Below are positions 36,552 to 46,749 of a stretch of 64,000 nt of DNA, one piece after another. Under the pieces are notes generated by a model that was given only the letters and a program-made list of their open reading frames with translations, was not told the origin of the DNA and did not search any database. Numbering within the stretch: position 1 is the first letter of the stretch; every line of letters begins with the position of its first letter. Made by a program: the position numbers and the translations under genes. This stretch comes from Nitrospira lenta (GTDB lineage: Bacteria > Nitrospirota > Nitrospiria > Nitrospirales > Nitrospiraceae), in the NCBI RefSeq assembly GCF_900403705.1, contig NZ_OUNR01000001.1:186001-250000 (forward strand). The letters are read 5' to 3'.

Positions 36552-37100
36552 TCACACTTCCAACATGCGCCGGCTGATCCGCCGTTTCTGCTCAGCAGTC
36601 ATCCGCATCTCAGCCAATACGAACAGCAGCCGTTCCTCGGAGGAGATGTGGCCACGATAACGACGAATCAGCGCGCGTAGCTCTGTGTTCAGCGTCCGCA
36701 CTCCGCCGAGGCTCTGTAGCGCCGCTGGATCTCGGCCATCGGCCCGTTTTCTCCGAAGCGTTCTCATCACCGCTGTCGCGTCGGCTTTCAGTATCCGGTG
36801 TTCGTCCAAGAAGCTCTGGAACTGCTCTTGCTTCTCCTGCTTCCGGCCAAGGATTCGCTGGAGATCTCCGACCAACACCGCTTCCCGTTTGAAATGAACG
36901 TCCACGGGGCCGGTAAAGAATCGGAGCAGTTCCCGCAACGTACCTCTATCCATTCCCCTCGCCTCACCGCCCCCGACGGAGCGAGGACTCATCGCCGTTT
37001 CAATCATGGCCAATTGATCCAGAATCTTTCGGTGCTCTCGCTTGAGAAGGGCAACCGGATCGACGGTGATACTCGTTCGCCTGCATTCTGGAGACACCAT
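36552..37100 (-). CDS. Hemerythrin-like (HHE) domain protein
   Basis: ATG 37100 (MVSPECRRT) was preferred; an in-frame ATG 30 bases upstream adds ten residues. The ~182-residue protein has the HHE pattern: LLKREHRKIL, GPVDVHFKREAVLV, FLDEHRILKAD and YRGHISSEERLL, which supply His/Glu ligands for a diiron site. It is basic overall. Function in O2/NO or iron handling is inferred; compare the more compact paralogue at 16380-16823. Confidence 0.75.
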   Translation of the reverse strand: MVSPECRRTSITVDPVALLKREHRKILDQLAMIETAMSPRSVGGGEARGMDRGTLRELLRFFTGPVDVHFKREAVLVGDLQRILGRKQEKQEQFQSFLDEHRILKADATAVMRTLRRKRADGRDPAALQSLGGVRTLNTELRALIRRYRGHISSEERLLFVLAEMRMTAEQKRRISRRMLEV

Positions 37101-37421
37101 CGTTCCAGGATCCCCTGTACGAAAGCTCAAACCTGCGCGCGATGCGTCCGCCTTATGCCGCGCTCACTGTACCGAGCAGCAAGGCAGAGCCACACTGGGA
37201 TTGGCCGGTCCGGTCTATGATGTATCTCAATGTTTTGGATAGGCCATTGGGCCTATAGCGAGAATCGCCATCAGCCGTCCGCGATGGAGTCGCACGCACA
37301 AGACTGATGGCTACATGCTGGGGGCGCGGGGCGGAATTCCGAAGGGGTCGTGCGATGCTGCCGAGAGGGAATCGAAGAGGAATGCCGTTTCAGACTGATG
37401 GCCGAACGCTGAAGACGGCTT
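37101..37421. other. 321-bp intergenic region
   Basis: Spacer between the FNR-type regulator (stop 37422) and the hemerythrin-like gene (start 37100), both minus strand; it should hold the hemerythrin gene's promoter. The only frames are short and unsupported. No FNR box (TTGAT-N4-ATCAA) was found by eye. Confidence 0.4.
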
Positions 37422-38180
37422 CTAGCGCCGAGCTATTCTGGCGAGACGGTCTGGATTCAGTAAGGTGATGGTGCGTCCATCGATGGTGAGCAACGCCTCA
37501 TCCCGGAACAGGCCGAGCAGGCGGATGGCGGTTTCAACCGTGATCCCGGCCATCTCAGCCACTTCTTCCCGTTTGAGCGTCAGTCCAACCCGGACATGAT
37601 CGTCGTCTTTTTTGCCGAACCGATCGCCGAGCTCCAGCAGCAGGCCGGCCAATCGCTCGCGAGCCGTCTTGAATGTGAACTGATCGAGATGATCCATATT
37701 GACCCCGACCTCATGACTGAGGAGTTGAATCAGTTTGATCGCCAGTTGAGGATTTCTATGGATGACCGCAAGGTAGCGTTCTTTGTCGATGACGCAAACT
37801 TGCGAGGGTTCCAATGTCTCACACGTCACTTCATGGAGCGCACGCTCCCCAAAGACATGTTTCTCGATCAGCTCACCAGGGCCCAAGATCCGGACGATCT
37901 GCCGCTGGCCTCGCGCCGAAGAACGAGTCAGCTTGACCTTGCCCGCGCACAACAAATAGAGGCCCAAACATGCATGGCCTTCATAGAAGACGGTCTGGTG
38001 AGGCGCGTAGTCGAGGGTGCGTTTGATTGTCTGGAATTCGGCGAGGTCGCTGCCTTTGAGATCGCACAACACGACCTTCGCGCGAAGCGCGCAGGTGTCG
38101 CACCGCTCAATGGAACAGGGTTTCCGTTTCACGATGTGCCGATCATTCAGAGCGAGAAGAACTTTGGCCGGCATCGACAT
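37422..38180 (-). CDS. Crp/Fnr-family regulator with FNR-like cysteines
   Basis: Counting from a TTG at 38192, which gives the open frame of 256 residues, the first ATG is 38180 (MSMPAKVLL); I report that start, but see the hairpin entry. In that frame the N-terminus has Cys26, Cys31, Cys34 and Cys43, and Cys133 sits in SQVCVIDKERY, aligning with E. coli FNR Cys122 (MVCEIP). This suggests an FNR-type [4Fe-4S] oxygen sensor. The cNMP-type domain is followed by the HTH with GITVETAIRLLG, where the Glu and Arg of the FNR recognition helix are kept but Ser is Ile. It follows the SUMF1 gene by 53 bp and may share its transcript. Confidence 0.85.
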   Translation of the reverse strand: MSMPAKVLLALNDRHIVKRKPCSIERCDTCALRAKVVLCDLKGSDLAEFQTIKRTLDYAPHQTVFYEGHACLGLYLLCAGKVKLTRSSARGQRQIVRILGPGELIEKHVFGERALHEVTCETLEPSQVCVIDKERYLAVIHRNPQLAIKLIQLLSHEVGVNMDHLDQFTFKTARERLAGLLLELGDRFGKKDDDHVRVGLTLKREEVAEMAGITVETAIRLLGLFRDEALLTIDGRTITLLNPDRLARIARR

Positions 38181-38194
38181 GATGCCGGCCAAAG
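38162..38194 (-). promoter_or_regulatory. 14-bp inverted repeat enclosing the start codon of the FNR-type gene
   Basis: CTTTGGCCGGCATC (38162-38175) and its exact complement (38181-38194) flank the five bases ATGTC on the minus strand. In the mRNA this is a 14-bp GC-rich hairpin whose loop contains the candidate AUG (38178-38180). A GGAG at 38196-38199 sits just outside the stem. It could hide the start codon or be an operator dyad bound by the dimeric regulator. The TTG start at 38192 lies in the stem. Confidence 0.6.
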
Positions 38195-38233
38195 ACTCCA
38201 GCCTGATAACACTCTCTCACTGCCACTCTCGTC

Positions 38234-39196
<963 letters not shown>

Positions 39197-39213
39197 AACT
39201 CGGCCTCCTCTGA

Positions 39214-40176
<963 letters not shown>

Positions 40177-40219
40177 TCCCTGCCCTCTCGCCCCTTAGCC
40201 GCTCGCCGTTTCGTGCGGT

Positions 40220-41152
40220 TTAGTGATCCTGCTTATGAACCAGCGGATCGATTTCTTTCTTGGCTTCCTCGGTCACGTTGTAGCGCGTATACGCATGGTC
40301 CAACACTTCATTGGCATAGAGCCGGCCCGTCGGAGCCGGGACGGAAATCGCAGCCTCCACGGTCCCCTTCGGGCTCACCGTCACGGTCTGCTCGGTTGTC
40401 GTGCGAACGTAGGGATGCCAGACCACCAGCTTATAGGTACCGGGCGGCACATCGGTCAGGGTAAACCGGCCCTGCTCGTCCGTCTTGGCAAAGTACGGAT
40501 TCGTAATGGCCAAGCCCCAACTTTCCATATAGGCGTGGAACCCGCATTGCATCACGAAAATGCGGCGGTTCTTGCTGAGATTGACCAACTGCTTCATCGG
40601 CGGCCCCGCCATATGTTTGTGATACATCCCAGCTTCGGTGCGATCCTTAAAATTGCGAGGATGTTGCGAATTCATCGGCAGGGGCACATTGAAGAGGACA
40701 CGCGCGCCTAAATTCGAGGTTTCATAGGCCTGAATGTCGTGCATGACCGGGTCCATGTTGACGACGGTCACTGACTGATCGTCCCGCACGACGGTGGTGA
40801 ACGGCAGAAACAGACAGTCTCGCGCCTCGATCTGCGGCACTGTCTTTTCCTCGAACGGTTTGCCCTTCTCAATTCCTTCCAGATAGACCACCACATCGCG
40901 GAACTCGCCGTCGGACCCGACCTGGAACGGCTGGAGAATCCGCCAGCCTTGTCCGTCCGAAATACGCCCACAATAGAAGGGGTCGGGCAGCGTCGTCAGG
41001 TTGTAGCCTTTCGGCTTGGGAACTGCGCCATCGAGCTTCACGGTCCCCGTGATGGTCCCGCCATCGGAGACCGTGGCTTCTTCATAGGCCAACGCCGGAC
41101 TGCCCACCGCCAGCGCCAATATTCCCGCAATCAGTTGTGTTTTGATCGTCAT
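40220..41152 (-). CDS. Cupredoxin-like / carboxypeptidase-regulatory-like periplasmic protein
   Basis: The 310-residue protein has a signal peptide (MTIKTQLIAGILALAVGSPALA). A Cu-site-like set is visible: His in NMDPVMHDIQAYE and the C-x2-H-x2-M motif in MQCGFHAYMESW, matching type 1 copper ligand order (His ... Cys, His, Met). A carboxypeptidase-regulatory-like beta domain follows (GRFTLTDVPPGTYKLVVWHP), and the rest is extracytoplasmic. It may deliver or receive electrons to the multicopper oxidase encoded just upstream. Copper binding is inferred from motif only. Confidence 0.7.
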   Translation of the reverse strand: MTIKTQLIAGILALAVGSPALAYEEATVSDGGTITGTVKLDGAVPKPKGYNLTTLPDPFYCGRISDGQGWRILQPFQVGSDGEFRDVVVYLEGIEKGKPFEEKTVPQIEARDCLFLPFTTVVRDDQSVTVVNMDPVMHDIQAYETSNLGARVLFNVPLPMNSQHPRNFKDRTEAGMYHKHMAGPPMKQLVNLSKNRRIFVMQCGFHAYMESWGLAITNPYFAKTDEQGRFTLTDVPPGTYKLVVWHPYVRTTTEQTVTVSPKGTVEAAISVPAPTGRLYANEVLDHAYTRYNVTEEAKKEIDPLVHKQDH

Positions 41153-41269
41153 TACTCTCCGGCCTCCTTCGTCAGATTGAGGTTAAGGTGAAAACTGAAG
41201 TCCCTTGATCTCCAGTATACAGGGATCGCCCCCCTTATCTCAGCCTCCCCCATCCCTTTCAAAACACAA

Positions 41270-41304
41270 GTGGGGGAGCCGCATAGTTCTGGCAGCTCCC
41301 CCAC
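41270..41304 (-). terminator. Intrinsic terminator after the multicopper oxidase gene
   Basis: On the minus strand GTGGGGGAGC and GCTCCCCCAC form a perfect 10-bp GC-rich stem with a 15-base loop, 27 bp after the multicopper oxidase stop, followed by TTGTGTTTTG, a loose T-rich tract. This separates the multicopper oxidase transcript from the cupredoxin-SUMF1-SUMF1 operon, whose start is ~118 bp further down. Confidence 0.7.
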
Positions 41305-41330
41305 GAGGTGTTACACCATGTCCGCTCCGC

Positions 41331-44300
41331 TTACTTCATTGCGGTCGGAATGGCTTTCACTGCGGGCTCCGCTTCCGCCTGCTTGGCGCCCATACCGGCT
41401 GCGCCGAGCGGTTGGATCCGTGAATCGCCAGTCGGCAAGACACGGAGGTAGCCCCACTGTCCGGACTGCGTGTACGGCAGCCGCGCGTTGGACCAGACGA
41501 AGTCACCCACCTGACGATACGGTCCGCCCGCACCGCCACGGATAAACACGTCCAGCACTTCCGACCCGGCATACTCTACAACGCTGATCATGTCGGCACC
41601 CGGCATATACGGCTCGATGGGCCACTCATGGCCTTCGACGCCGAACATTCCGTTCTGCTCGCTGTTCGCACCGATGACATGGATGCGAATCGCGTCGCCC
41701 GCATGCGCCTCGATCAGAGGCGTGACGGGATCCTCGGGCTTATCCACCGCACAGGGCTGGAAAATCTTCCCGAGCGAGCAGCCTTGCTCTTCACGGAACT
41801 TGTACGGTTCGGCGCGGTAGTTCACCGACGTCAAACCGGCGACGTTCTGCACATAGGGCATGAACGCGGTTCCGATGATGTTGTCTTCATCCTGGAAGAA
41901 CAGAGCGACATCGCGATAGTTCCGCCTGCCTGCATTCTCAGACAAGCTGGTATCGACGATGACGTCCGCACGCCAGCTATTCTTCTCCGAGACATCGGCG
42001 CCGGTGACCGGATCGCGGTACTGCGATCCCTTCGGACCGACGACAATGGCACCGTACAATCCGTTACGCGGATTGACGACGATGTTCCCACCATCCCACA
42101 CCAGCGACGTCGTTTCCTTGTTCGCCGGATGCGCATAGTAGGTGTAGCCCCGGCTTTCGCCCGGACCGATGGTCTGCTCGCCGCTGTTGTTGCCGACGTT
42201 CAGCCCCTGGCTGTCTCTCGGATCGAAGGCCAATCCCGGCGCAAAGAACGACGCCCGGCTTGCCTTCATCTTGTTCTTCAGATTCACCTTGATGCAATCA
42301 CCAAGGTTGACGCGCAGCGTCAGCGGATTCGGGGTGACCCCGCTGGCGACCGTCGTGGCTTCGGATTCGAGCGCGAAGATCTTGCCTTCCGGCATGGTCA
42401 TTTCAATCTTCCGCTCGAAGTCCACCTCAATCGCATCCGGTGCCTTCGGATGGAGCTTCATCGGGCGATCCAACGCCACGACATTGAAGTTCTTCACCGG
42501 AGCATCAGCCGGACAGACCGAGCTGGGAGTGGCTGGAATCCCGAGGGGATTGGTCCCCCTGGGAAGCGGCTTCAGATCCGCGGTTTCCTTATCCAGCACG
42601 CGCACGATGCCCCATCCGCCTTCGGCGAAGTGTGACGTTCTGCCGTTGAAGTGGATGTAGTCACCGGGCATGCCTTGGAATCCGCCCGCCTTGGTCACGA
42701 GGTCATACCGCTCGGCGATCCCGACGTGAATCGAGTTCTTCCGGTTGGCATCCGCCGCATACCGTTCCGTGAGGAAGGTGTGGCCGGCGATCGTCCAGAC
42801 GTGCGATTCGTTCATCAGCTGGTGCAACAGGCGGAACACCATGGTGTCGCCCGTGTACGCCCGCAGGAGCGGTGTACCCGGATCCCCATGGATCGCGCTG
42901 CTGAACAGCTTCGACGTATCGGGATTGTTCGAGAGACGTTGTGCAAACGGAGCCGCGCGGAAATTGAAACCGCTGCCGGTCGTATGCGTCCCGCCGTTGA
43001 TGTACTTGTTCGGTGCGTTCATGATCTTATCGGGCATCTGGAACGACACCGTCTTGCCTGCTTCCAACGCCACTTCGATCGGCTGTCCCGGAGGATTGCC
43101 GGCTTCGATGACGTTGACCGTGTGGGGCACCGTGTCGTGGATGGAGACCATCAACTCACGGAAGCTGCCGCTCACACCGGCACCGATCGGCTCATTGCTA
43201 TGGATGTCCGCCACCGGACCGCTCCACACCAGCTTGCCGTTCTTCGGATCGTGATAGGTGGACCCGAACGGCTCCACGATCGTCACGCCGAACCCGCCAT
43301 GTGGCCAGGTCGTTGCGCCGAACGCGTGGTCATGCCAGAACACGGTCCCCATATCCACGTCCACCCACCACCGATACCGCACGAACTCCGGCGACACGAG
43401 GTCGTTCGCCGGGTGGTTGTTCTTCAACGGCTTGAAGAAGGTCACCTGATCGCCCTTGATCTCCTTGATCCGGGCGACTTCGGAGCAGCTCTTATCCCGC
43501 GGCAGTGACGCCGTCGGATCGTTGCCCTTCTCTAAGCAATCCATGCCCACCATGACTTCCGTGTTCACATGGAAGGCCGTGGCGCCAGGGGCCAGCTGAA
43601 TCTTGATGGAGCTGGCTCCGGCTTTGGCTCCGCCGATGATCTTGGCGACCATCGGAGCGGGCAATCCGTGCTTCGTCTTCTTCCCCCACATCGTGAAGGG
43701 GCGCACGGACATTTCATACTCCATCCCGGAGATGACTCCGTCCGAGTTCCCTGTATCGAACTGGAAGAAGTGGGGATGGATGTTGATCTTCGACGACTGG
43801 AAATTCGTGTAGTCGTCATCGTCCCACTCGCTGGTGAGGACCAAGTCCACGCAGTCATACACGTTGGCGCGAATGACCGCCGGAAGCTTGAGATCGTCGT
43901 TGGCTCTGGTCAACCGCTCTTCTTCGTGGAGCAGATAGATCAGACCGTCTTTATCCACCATGGCCGGCTCTTTCCCCTGCTTCTTGGCCAGGGTGATCGG
44001 CATGCGGACAAAGTGAATGTTATAGAACTTCCGGTTCGCATTGACCGGGCAGAGACTCCAACGTCCCTGCTCGCCGGGCTGGGCCGGCTCGGAAGTCCGC
44101 TCACCGTTGGCATCCTGGTGGATCGGCTCCAGCCAGGGGGCGCCACTATGGTTCGCAGAGAAGGGCACGCGCTTGCCGAAGTGCGGTTTGAACAGCGGCC
44201 AGGCCATCTTGCCCGTGGTCGGGTCAAAGAGAATAGCCGGTCTGGTGCTGTCATCCCACTTGGCGGCCCATGGATACTTGGGGTTCGCCGCAGTGCTCTC

Positions 44301-46271
44301 GCGCTCGCCCCGAGCGATGTTGCCATCCCACTTCCAGTCCCACACCGTCGAGTCATAGGCCATGATCTGGCCCTTCTCGTCATTGGTGTGGCCTGGTTGA
44401 CCCTGAGCCGGCACGAACATTTCGACCCAATCCTTGACGTTCACGATCACCGGATCGGACTTCCAGTTCGTCTTCTGGCTCTTGTCGACAATCTTGAAGG
44501 TCTTGCCGAACCAGTCGAGGGTCGAACCGATCAATTTGTCCGACGAGACACCCTGCCGCATGCGGCCCTGACGATCAGGCAACTCACGCATATCCGGCAT
44601 CGTGTCGGTATGCGCCGCACCAACTTGGAGGGTGTTGTAGAACCGGCCGTACCCCCACATGCCCGCGACGTAGTGATGCGCCACATGGCAGTGATAGAGG
44701 AATTCGCCAGCCAAATGCTGACAGCCGCCGCCGCCGCACTCCGGCTCCAGGTCGAGCGCTTCGGACGGACCGACGACTTCCACGTCCACCCGATCGGATT
44801 TGGTCCGAACGACCGGATACTTCACCGGACCGTCCTGACCTTTATACCAATGCTCTTCCTGATCGGAACGCGGGCTGCGCTGCCAGCGGATCGTTCCGCT
44901 ATGGGGATGGTGGGAGTGGAACACTTCCGATCCACCGTGCACCAACCGCCACTTGACCGGGTCACCCAGGTAACCGCGAGCCACCGTGGTGGGAGGATCG
45001 CCGAAGGTGTACGCACTGTACGCCATCGACTCGTCCTCGAACCCGAAATACTCATGCTGCAAATGCATCTGATCGATGCCGAACGGCTCGCTGCGATAGT
45101 TGATCGCGCGGCCACCCGGACGATAGGCGTCTGTCAACGGATCGCGCTGCGGCAAGAAGTCACCCTTCTTGTTCAGCGGACGGAACGCTTCGTCGCCGAT
45201 TTCGTGATAGAAGAGCACGAATTCGCGGAAGTCCGGTCCCGAGCCGTTATCGATCATGACCTGCCATCCGCCATTCGTGTCGGGCGCCGCGCCCGTACCG
45301 AGCGGATCGAGGTACTTAGAACCCTTCGGTTCGACGATGAAGGCGCCGAACAGGCCCAACACCGTCAACTCGCGGTCATGGCTCCATGAATGGAACTGCC
45401 GCACACCTTCCTGCATGCCGGGGTTGATATACCATTCGAAGTCCTGCGTCTTACCCGGTGAGACGACCGTATCAGGATTCGTGGTGGTCGCAGGCTTTCC
45501 GGTGGCGCTCACAATCATGCTGGAAGCCTGAATGACTAAGCTGCCATCCTCGCCTTCCATCTGATTCCGCAGCGTCATCTTGACGCAATCGCCCTGGTTG
45601 GCGCGGAGCACCAACGGCTGAATCGCATCGCCCTGATTTCCGGTCGTCACTGCGCCCGGATCAAAACCGTCCTTCTCGCGAGCGGCTTTGTTCTTAGACT
45701 CTTCGGCCCGGACTTTGTCGATGTCGCCCGTGTGGACGTACATGTACCCTGGATAGAAGTCGAGCCAGCGATTCAAGCTGATCTCGATGTTGATCATCGA
45801 GACGTCGTACTTCTTGACCGGAGCATTGGCCGGACACTTCCCGCCGGACGCGATGACCGGCTCGCCCTTGCCGGAATCCGTCATGAGTAGGAAGCTGCTG
45901 CCGTCCTGCCCCATGTACTGGTGCATCATCGACATCTCGTTGAACGCACCGGAGGTCGGGGTTGCCTGCGCGTCTTTCTTCGCCTGGTCCCCCAGCTTCT
46001 CCATCAAGCGATGGTGCTGCATCTCCATCTTCTCTGCATTGCCGGCACGACCCTCCATGGCGTTTTCCACCACGGTCTGGCCTTTGAGCTGTTGCGTCCA
46101 ACCCGGCATCGCGACCGGAGTCGCGTGACCGTCATGCGACGGTTCGCCAGGTCCTGCGGCAAACAGCCATGGTGTTGCCACCAGGCTGCCTGTCAGCAAC
46201 ACGCTGTGCAGCATCAACGACAGGCGGCTACGCCGCCGTTGACGCTGAGATTGAAGTTGAAAAACCCTCAT
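41331..46271 (-). CDS. Giant multicopper oxidase (1646 aa)
   Basis: The protein has 1646 residues, far longer than the ~500-600 of three-domain laccases. An N-terminal signal (LMLHSVLLTGSLVATPWLFAA) indicates export. Cupredoxin repeats run throughout. Copper-type motifs include HSWSHD (~292), HSHHPHSG (~450) and a complete T1/T3-like HCHVAHHYVAGMWG (~527-540) in the N half. The middle has NIHPHFFQF (~828) and FWHDHAFGATTWPHG (~975). SHVWTIAGH (~1153) and HFNGRTSHF (~1205) are in the third quarter, and VEGHEWPIE is near 1543. The size and internal duplication resemble manganese-oxidising MnxG-type oxidases, but substrate is not determinable here. It is preceded by a sigma-54-like promoter and followed by a terminator. 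Confidence 0.85.
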   Translation of the reverse strand: MRVFQLQSQRQRRRSRLSLMLHSVLLTGSLVATPWLFAAGPGEPSHDGHATPVAMPGWTQQLKGQTVVENAMEGRAGNAEKMEMQHHRLMEKLGDQAKKDAQATPTSGAFNEMSMMHQYMGQDGSSFLLMTDSGKGEPVIASGGKCPANAPVKKYDVSMINIEISLNRWLDFYPGYMYVHTGDIDKVRAEESKNKAAREKDGFDPGAVTTGNQGDAIQPLVLRANQGDCVKMTLRNQMEGEDGSLVIQASSMIVSATGKPATTTNPDTVVSPGKTQDFEWYINPGMQEGVRQFHSWSHDRELTVLGLFGAFIVEPKGSKYLDPLGTGAAPDTNGGWQVMIDNGSGPDFREFVLFYHEIGDEAFRPLNKKGDFLPQRDPLTDAYRPGGRAINYRSEPFGIDQMHLQHEYFGFEDESMAYSAYTFGDPPTTVARGYLGDPVKWRLVHGGSEVFHSHHPHSGTIRWQRSPRSDQEEHWYKGQDGPVKYPVVRTKSDRVDVEVVGPSEALDLEPECGGGGCQHLAGEFLYHCHVAHHYVAGMWGYGRFYNTLQVGAAHTDTMPDMRELPDRQGRMRQGVSSDKLIGSTLDWFGKTFKIVDKSQKTNWKSDPVIVNVKDWVEMFVPAQGQPGHTNDEKGQIMAYDSTVWDWKWDGNIARGERESTAANPKYPWAAKWDDSTRPAILFDPTTGKMAWPLFKPHFGKRVPFSANHSGAPWLEPIHQDANGERTSEPAQPGEQGRWSLCPVNANRKFYNIHFVRMPITLAKKQGKEPAMVDKDGLIYLLHEEERLTRANDDLKLPAVIRANVYDCVDLVLTSEWDDDDYTNFQSSKINIHPHFFQFDTGNSDGVISGMEYEMSVRPFTMWGKKTKHGLPAPMVAKIIGGAKAGASSIKIQLAPGATAFHVNTEVMVGMDCLEKGNDPTASLPRDKSCSEVARIKEIKGDQVTFFKPLKNNHPANDLVSPEFVRYRWWVDVDMGTVFWHDHAFGATTWPHGGFGVTIVEPFGSTYHDPKNGKLVWSGPVADIHSNEPIGAGVSGSFRELMVSIHDTVPHTVNVIEAGNPPGQPIEVALEAGKTVSFQMPDKIMNAPNKYINGGTHTTGSGFNFRAAPFAQRLSNNPDTSKLFSSAIHGDPGTPLLRAYTGDTMVFRLLHQLMNESHVWTIAGHTFLTERYAADANRKNSIHVGIAERYDLVTKAGGFQGMPGDYIHFNGRTSHFAEGGWGIVRVLDKETADLKPLPRGTNPLGIPATPSSVCPADAPVKNFNVVALDRPMKLHPKAPDAIEVDFERKIEMTMPEGKIFALESEATTVASGVTPNPLTLRVNLGDCIKVNLKNKMKASRASFFAPGLAFDPRDSQGLNVGNNSGEQTIGPGESRGYTYYAHPANKETTSLVWDGGNIVVNPRNGLYGAIVVGPKGSQYRDPVTGADVSEKNSWRADVIVDTSLSENAGRRNYRDVALFFQDEDNIIGTAFMPYVQNVAGLTSVNYRAEPYKFREEQGCSLGKIFQPCAVDKPEDPVTPLIEAHAGDAIRIHVIGANSEQNGMFGVEGHEWPIEPYMPGADMISVVEYAGSEVLDVFIRGGAGGPYRQVGDFVWSNARLPYTQSGQWGYLRVLPTGDSRIQPLGAAGMGAKQAEAEPAVKAIPTAMK

Positions 46272-46380
46272 ACACGGCCTCCCCCTGTTATGACCGCCCC
46301 TACCATGGGCGGACGGTTAAAACACACCGACAACGAATGCCCTTCGTCCGTGTTCCGCGTACCTTTTTTCAAAAAGCACC

Positions 46381-46497
46381 GGCCTCCGACTCTACCCGGC
46401 CTCTCCACTGGAGGAATTTAGAGCTGGTGAAGGATCCTTCTTACGAAGGAATGGGTCATTCGGAGGCCGGTCCAAAATTACCCAGACCTTCACCAGC
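46381..46497 (-). promoter_or_regulatory. Leader with interleaved complementary arms
   Basis: Arm A pairs GGCCTCCGA (46381-46389) with TCGGAGGCC (46460-46468); arm B pairs GCTGGTGAAGG (46423-46433) with CCTTCACCAGC (46487-46497). The order A1, B1, A2, B2 is interleaved, so they form either a pseudoknot or two alternative folds. A local hairpin TCCTTC-TTAC-GAAGGA (46435-46450) lies between. Near-complete complementarity suggests a regulatory leader of the oxidase message. Confidence 0.45.
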
Positions 46498-46510
46498 GAG
46501 ACTTTCTATC

Positions 46511-46527
46511 CGCAAGCGCTATGCCTA
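46511..46527 (-). promoter_or_regulatory. Candidate sigma-54 promoter of the multicopper oxidase gene
   Basis: The minus strand reads TAGGCATAGCGCTTGCG: GG (-24) and GC (-12) are exactly ten bases apart and the -12 box is TTGC; the -24 box (AGGCA against TGGCA) is one mismatch. It would start transcription near 46500, giving a ~230-base leader. A sigma-54 activator gene lies just upstream. Confidence 0.45.
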
Positions 46528-46685
46528 ACTCGATACACTTTCAGCATATTTTCGATTTTCCAGTCCTGGAGCGGCTCCGCTGCCCTTCATTCATTCCTCA
46601 GCACAGGACCCTCGAATGGCGTGATTCCACAGCCATAGACAGTCCCCTACGTCTCTAACTTTTGAATCCTGTATTTTCATGTAGT

Positions 46686-46713
46686 TGCACTGTCTAGCCG
46701 TCTAGACAGTGCA
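46686..46713. promoter_or_regulatory. 12-bp perfect inverted repeat, candidate activator site
   Basis: TGCACTGTCTAG and its exact complement are separated by CCGT. It lies 36 bp after the stop of the PAS/sigma-54 activator gene and about 160-190 bp upstream of the sigma-54-like promoter, the usual place for an enhancer-binding-protein site. There is no U-tract for a terminator, which favours an operator. Confidence 0.55.
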
Positions 46714-46749
46714 GATTGATTGGTTGGGGCAAATAAGGGCACGGAAGGA

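Larger units (their letters stand above)
46272..46749. other. 478-bp regulatory spacer upstream of the multicopper oxidase
   Basis: No gene. It holds, in transcription order (minus strand), a 12-bp dyad (46686-46713), a candidate sigma-54 promoter (46511-46527), and a leader with interleaved complementary arms (46381-46497). No open frame with a ribosome site is present. Confidence 0.6.

Noticed and set aside
43569-45389. 606-codon + strand frame opposite the multicopper oxidase
   Set aside because: Antisense shadow of the copper oxidase; no ribosome site or recognised domain.
41331-46271. Firm call of manganese oxidase
   Set aside because: Size and duplication resemble MnxG, but ligand positions and substrate cannot be established by eye, so only a multicopper oxidase call is made.
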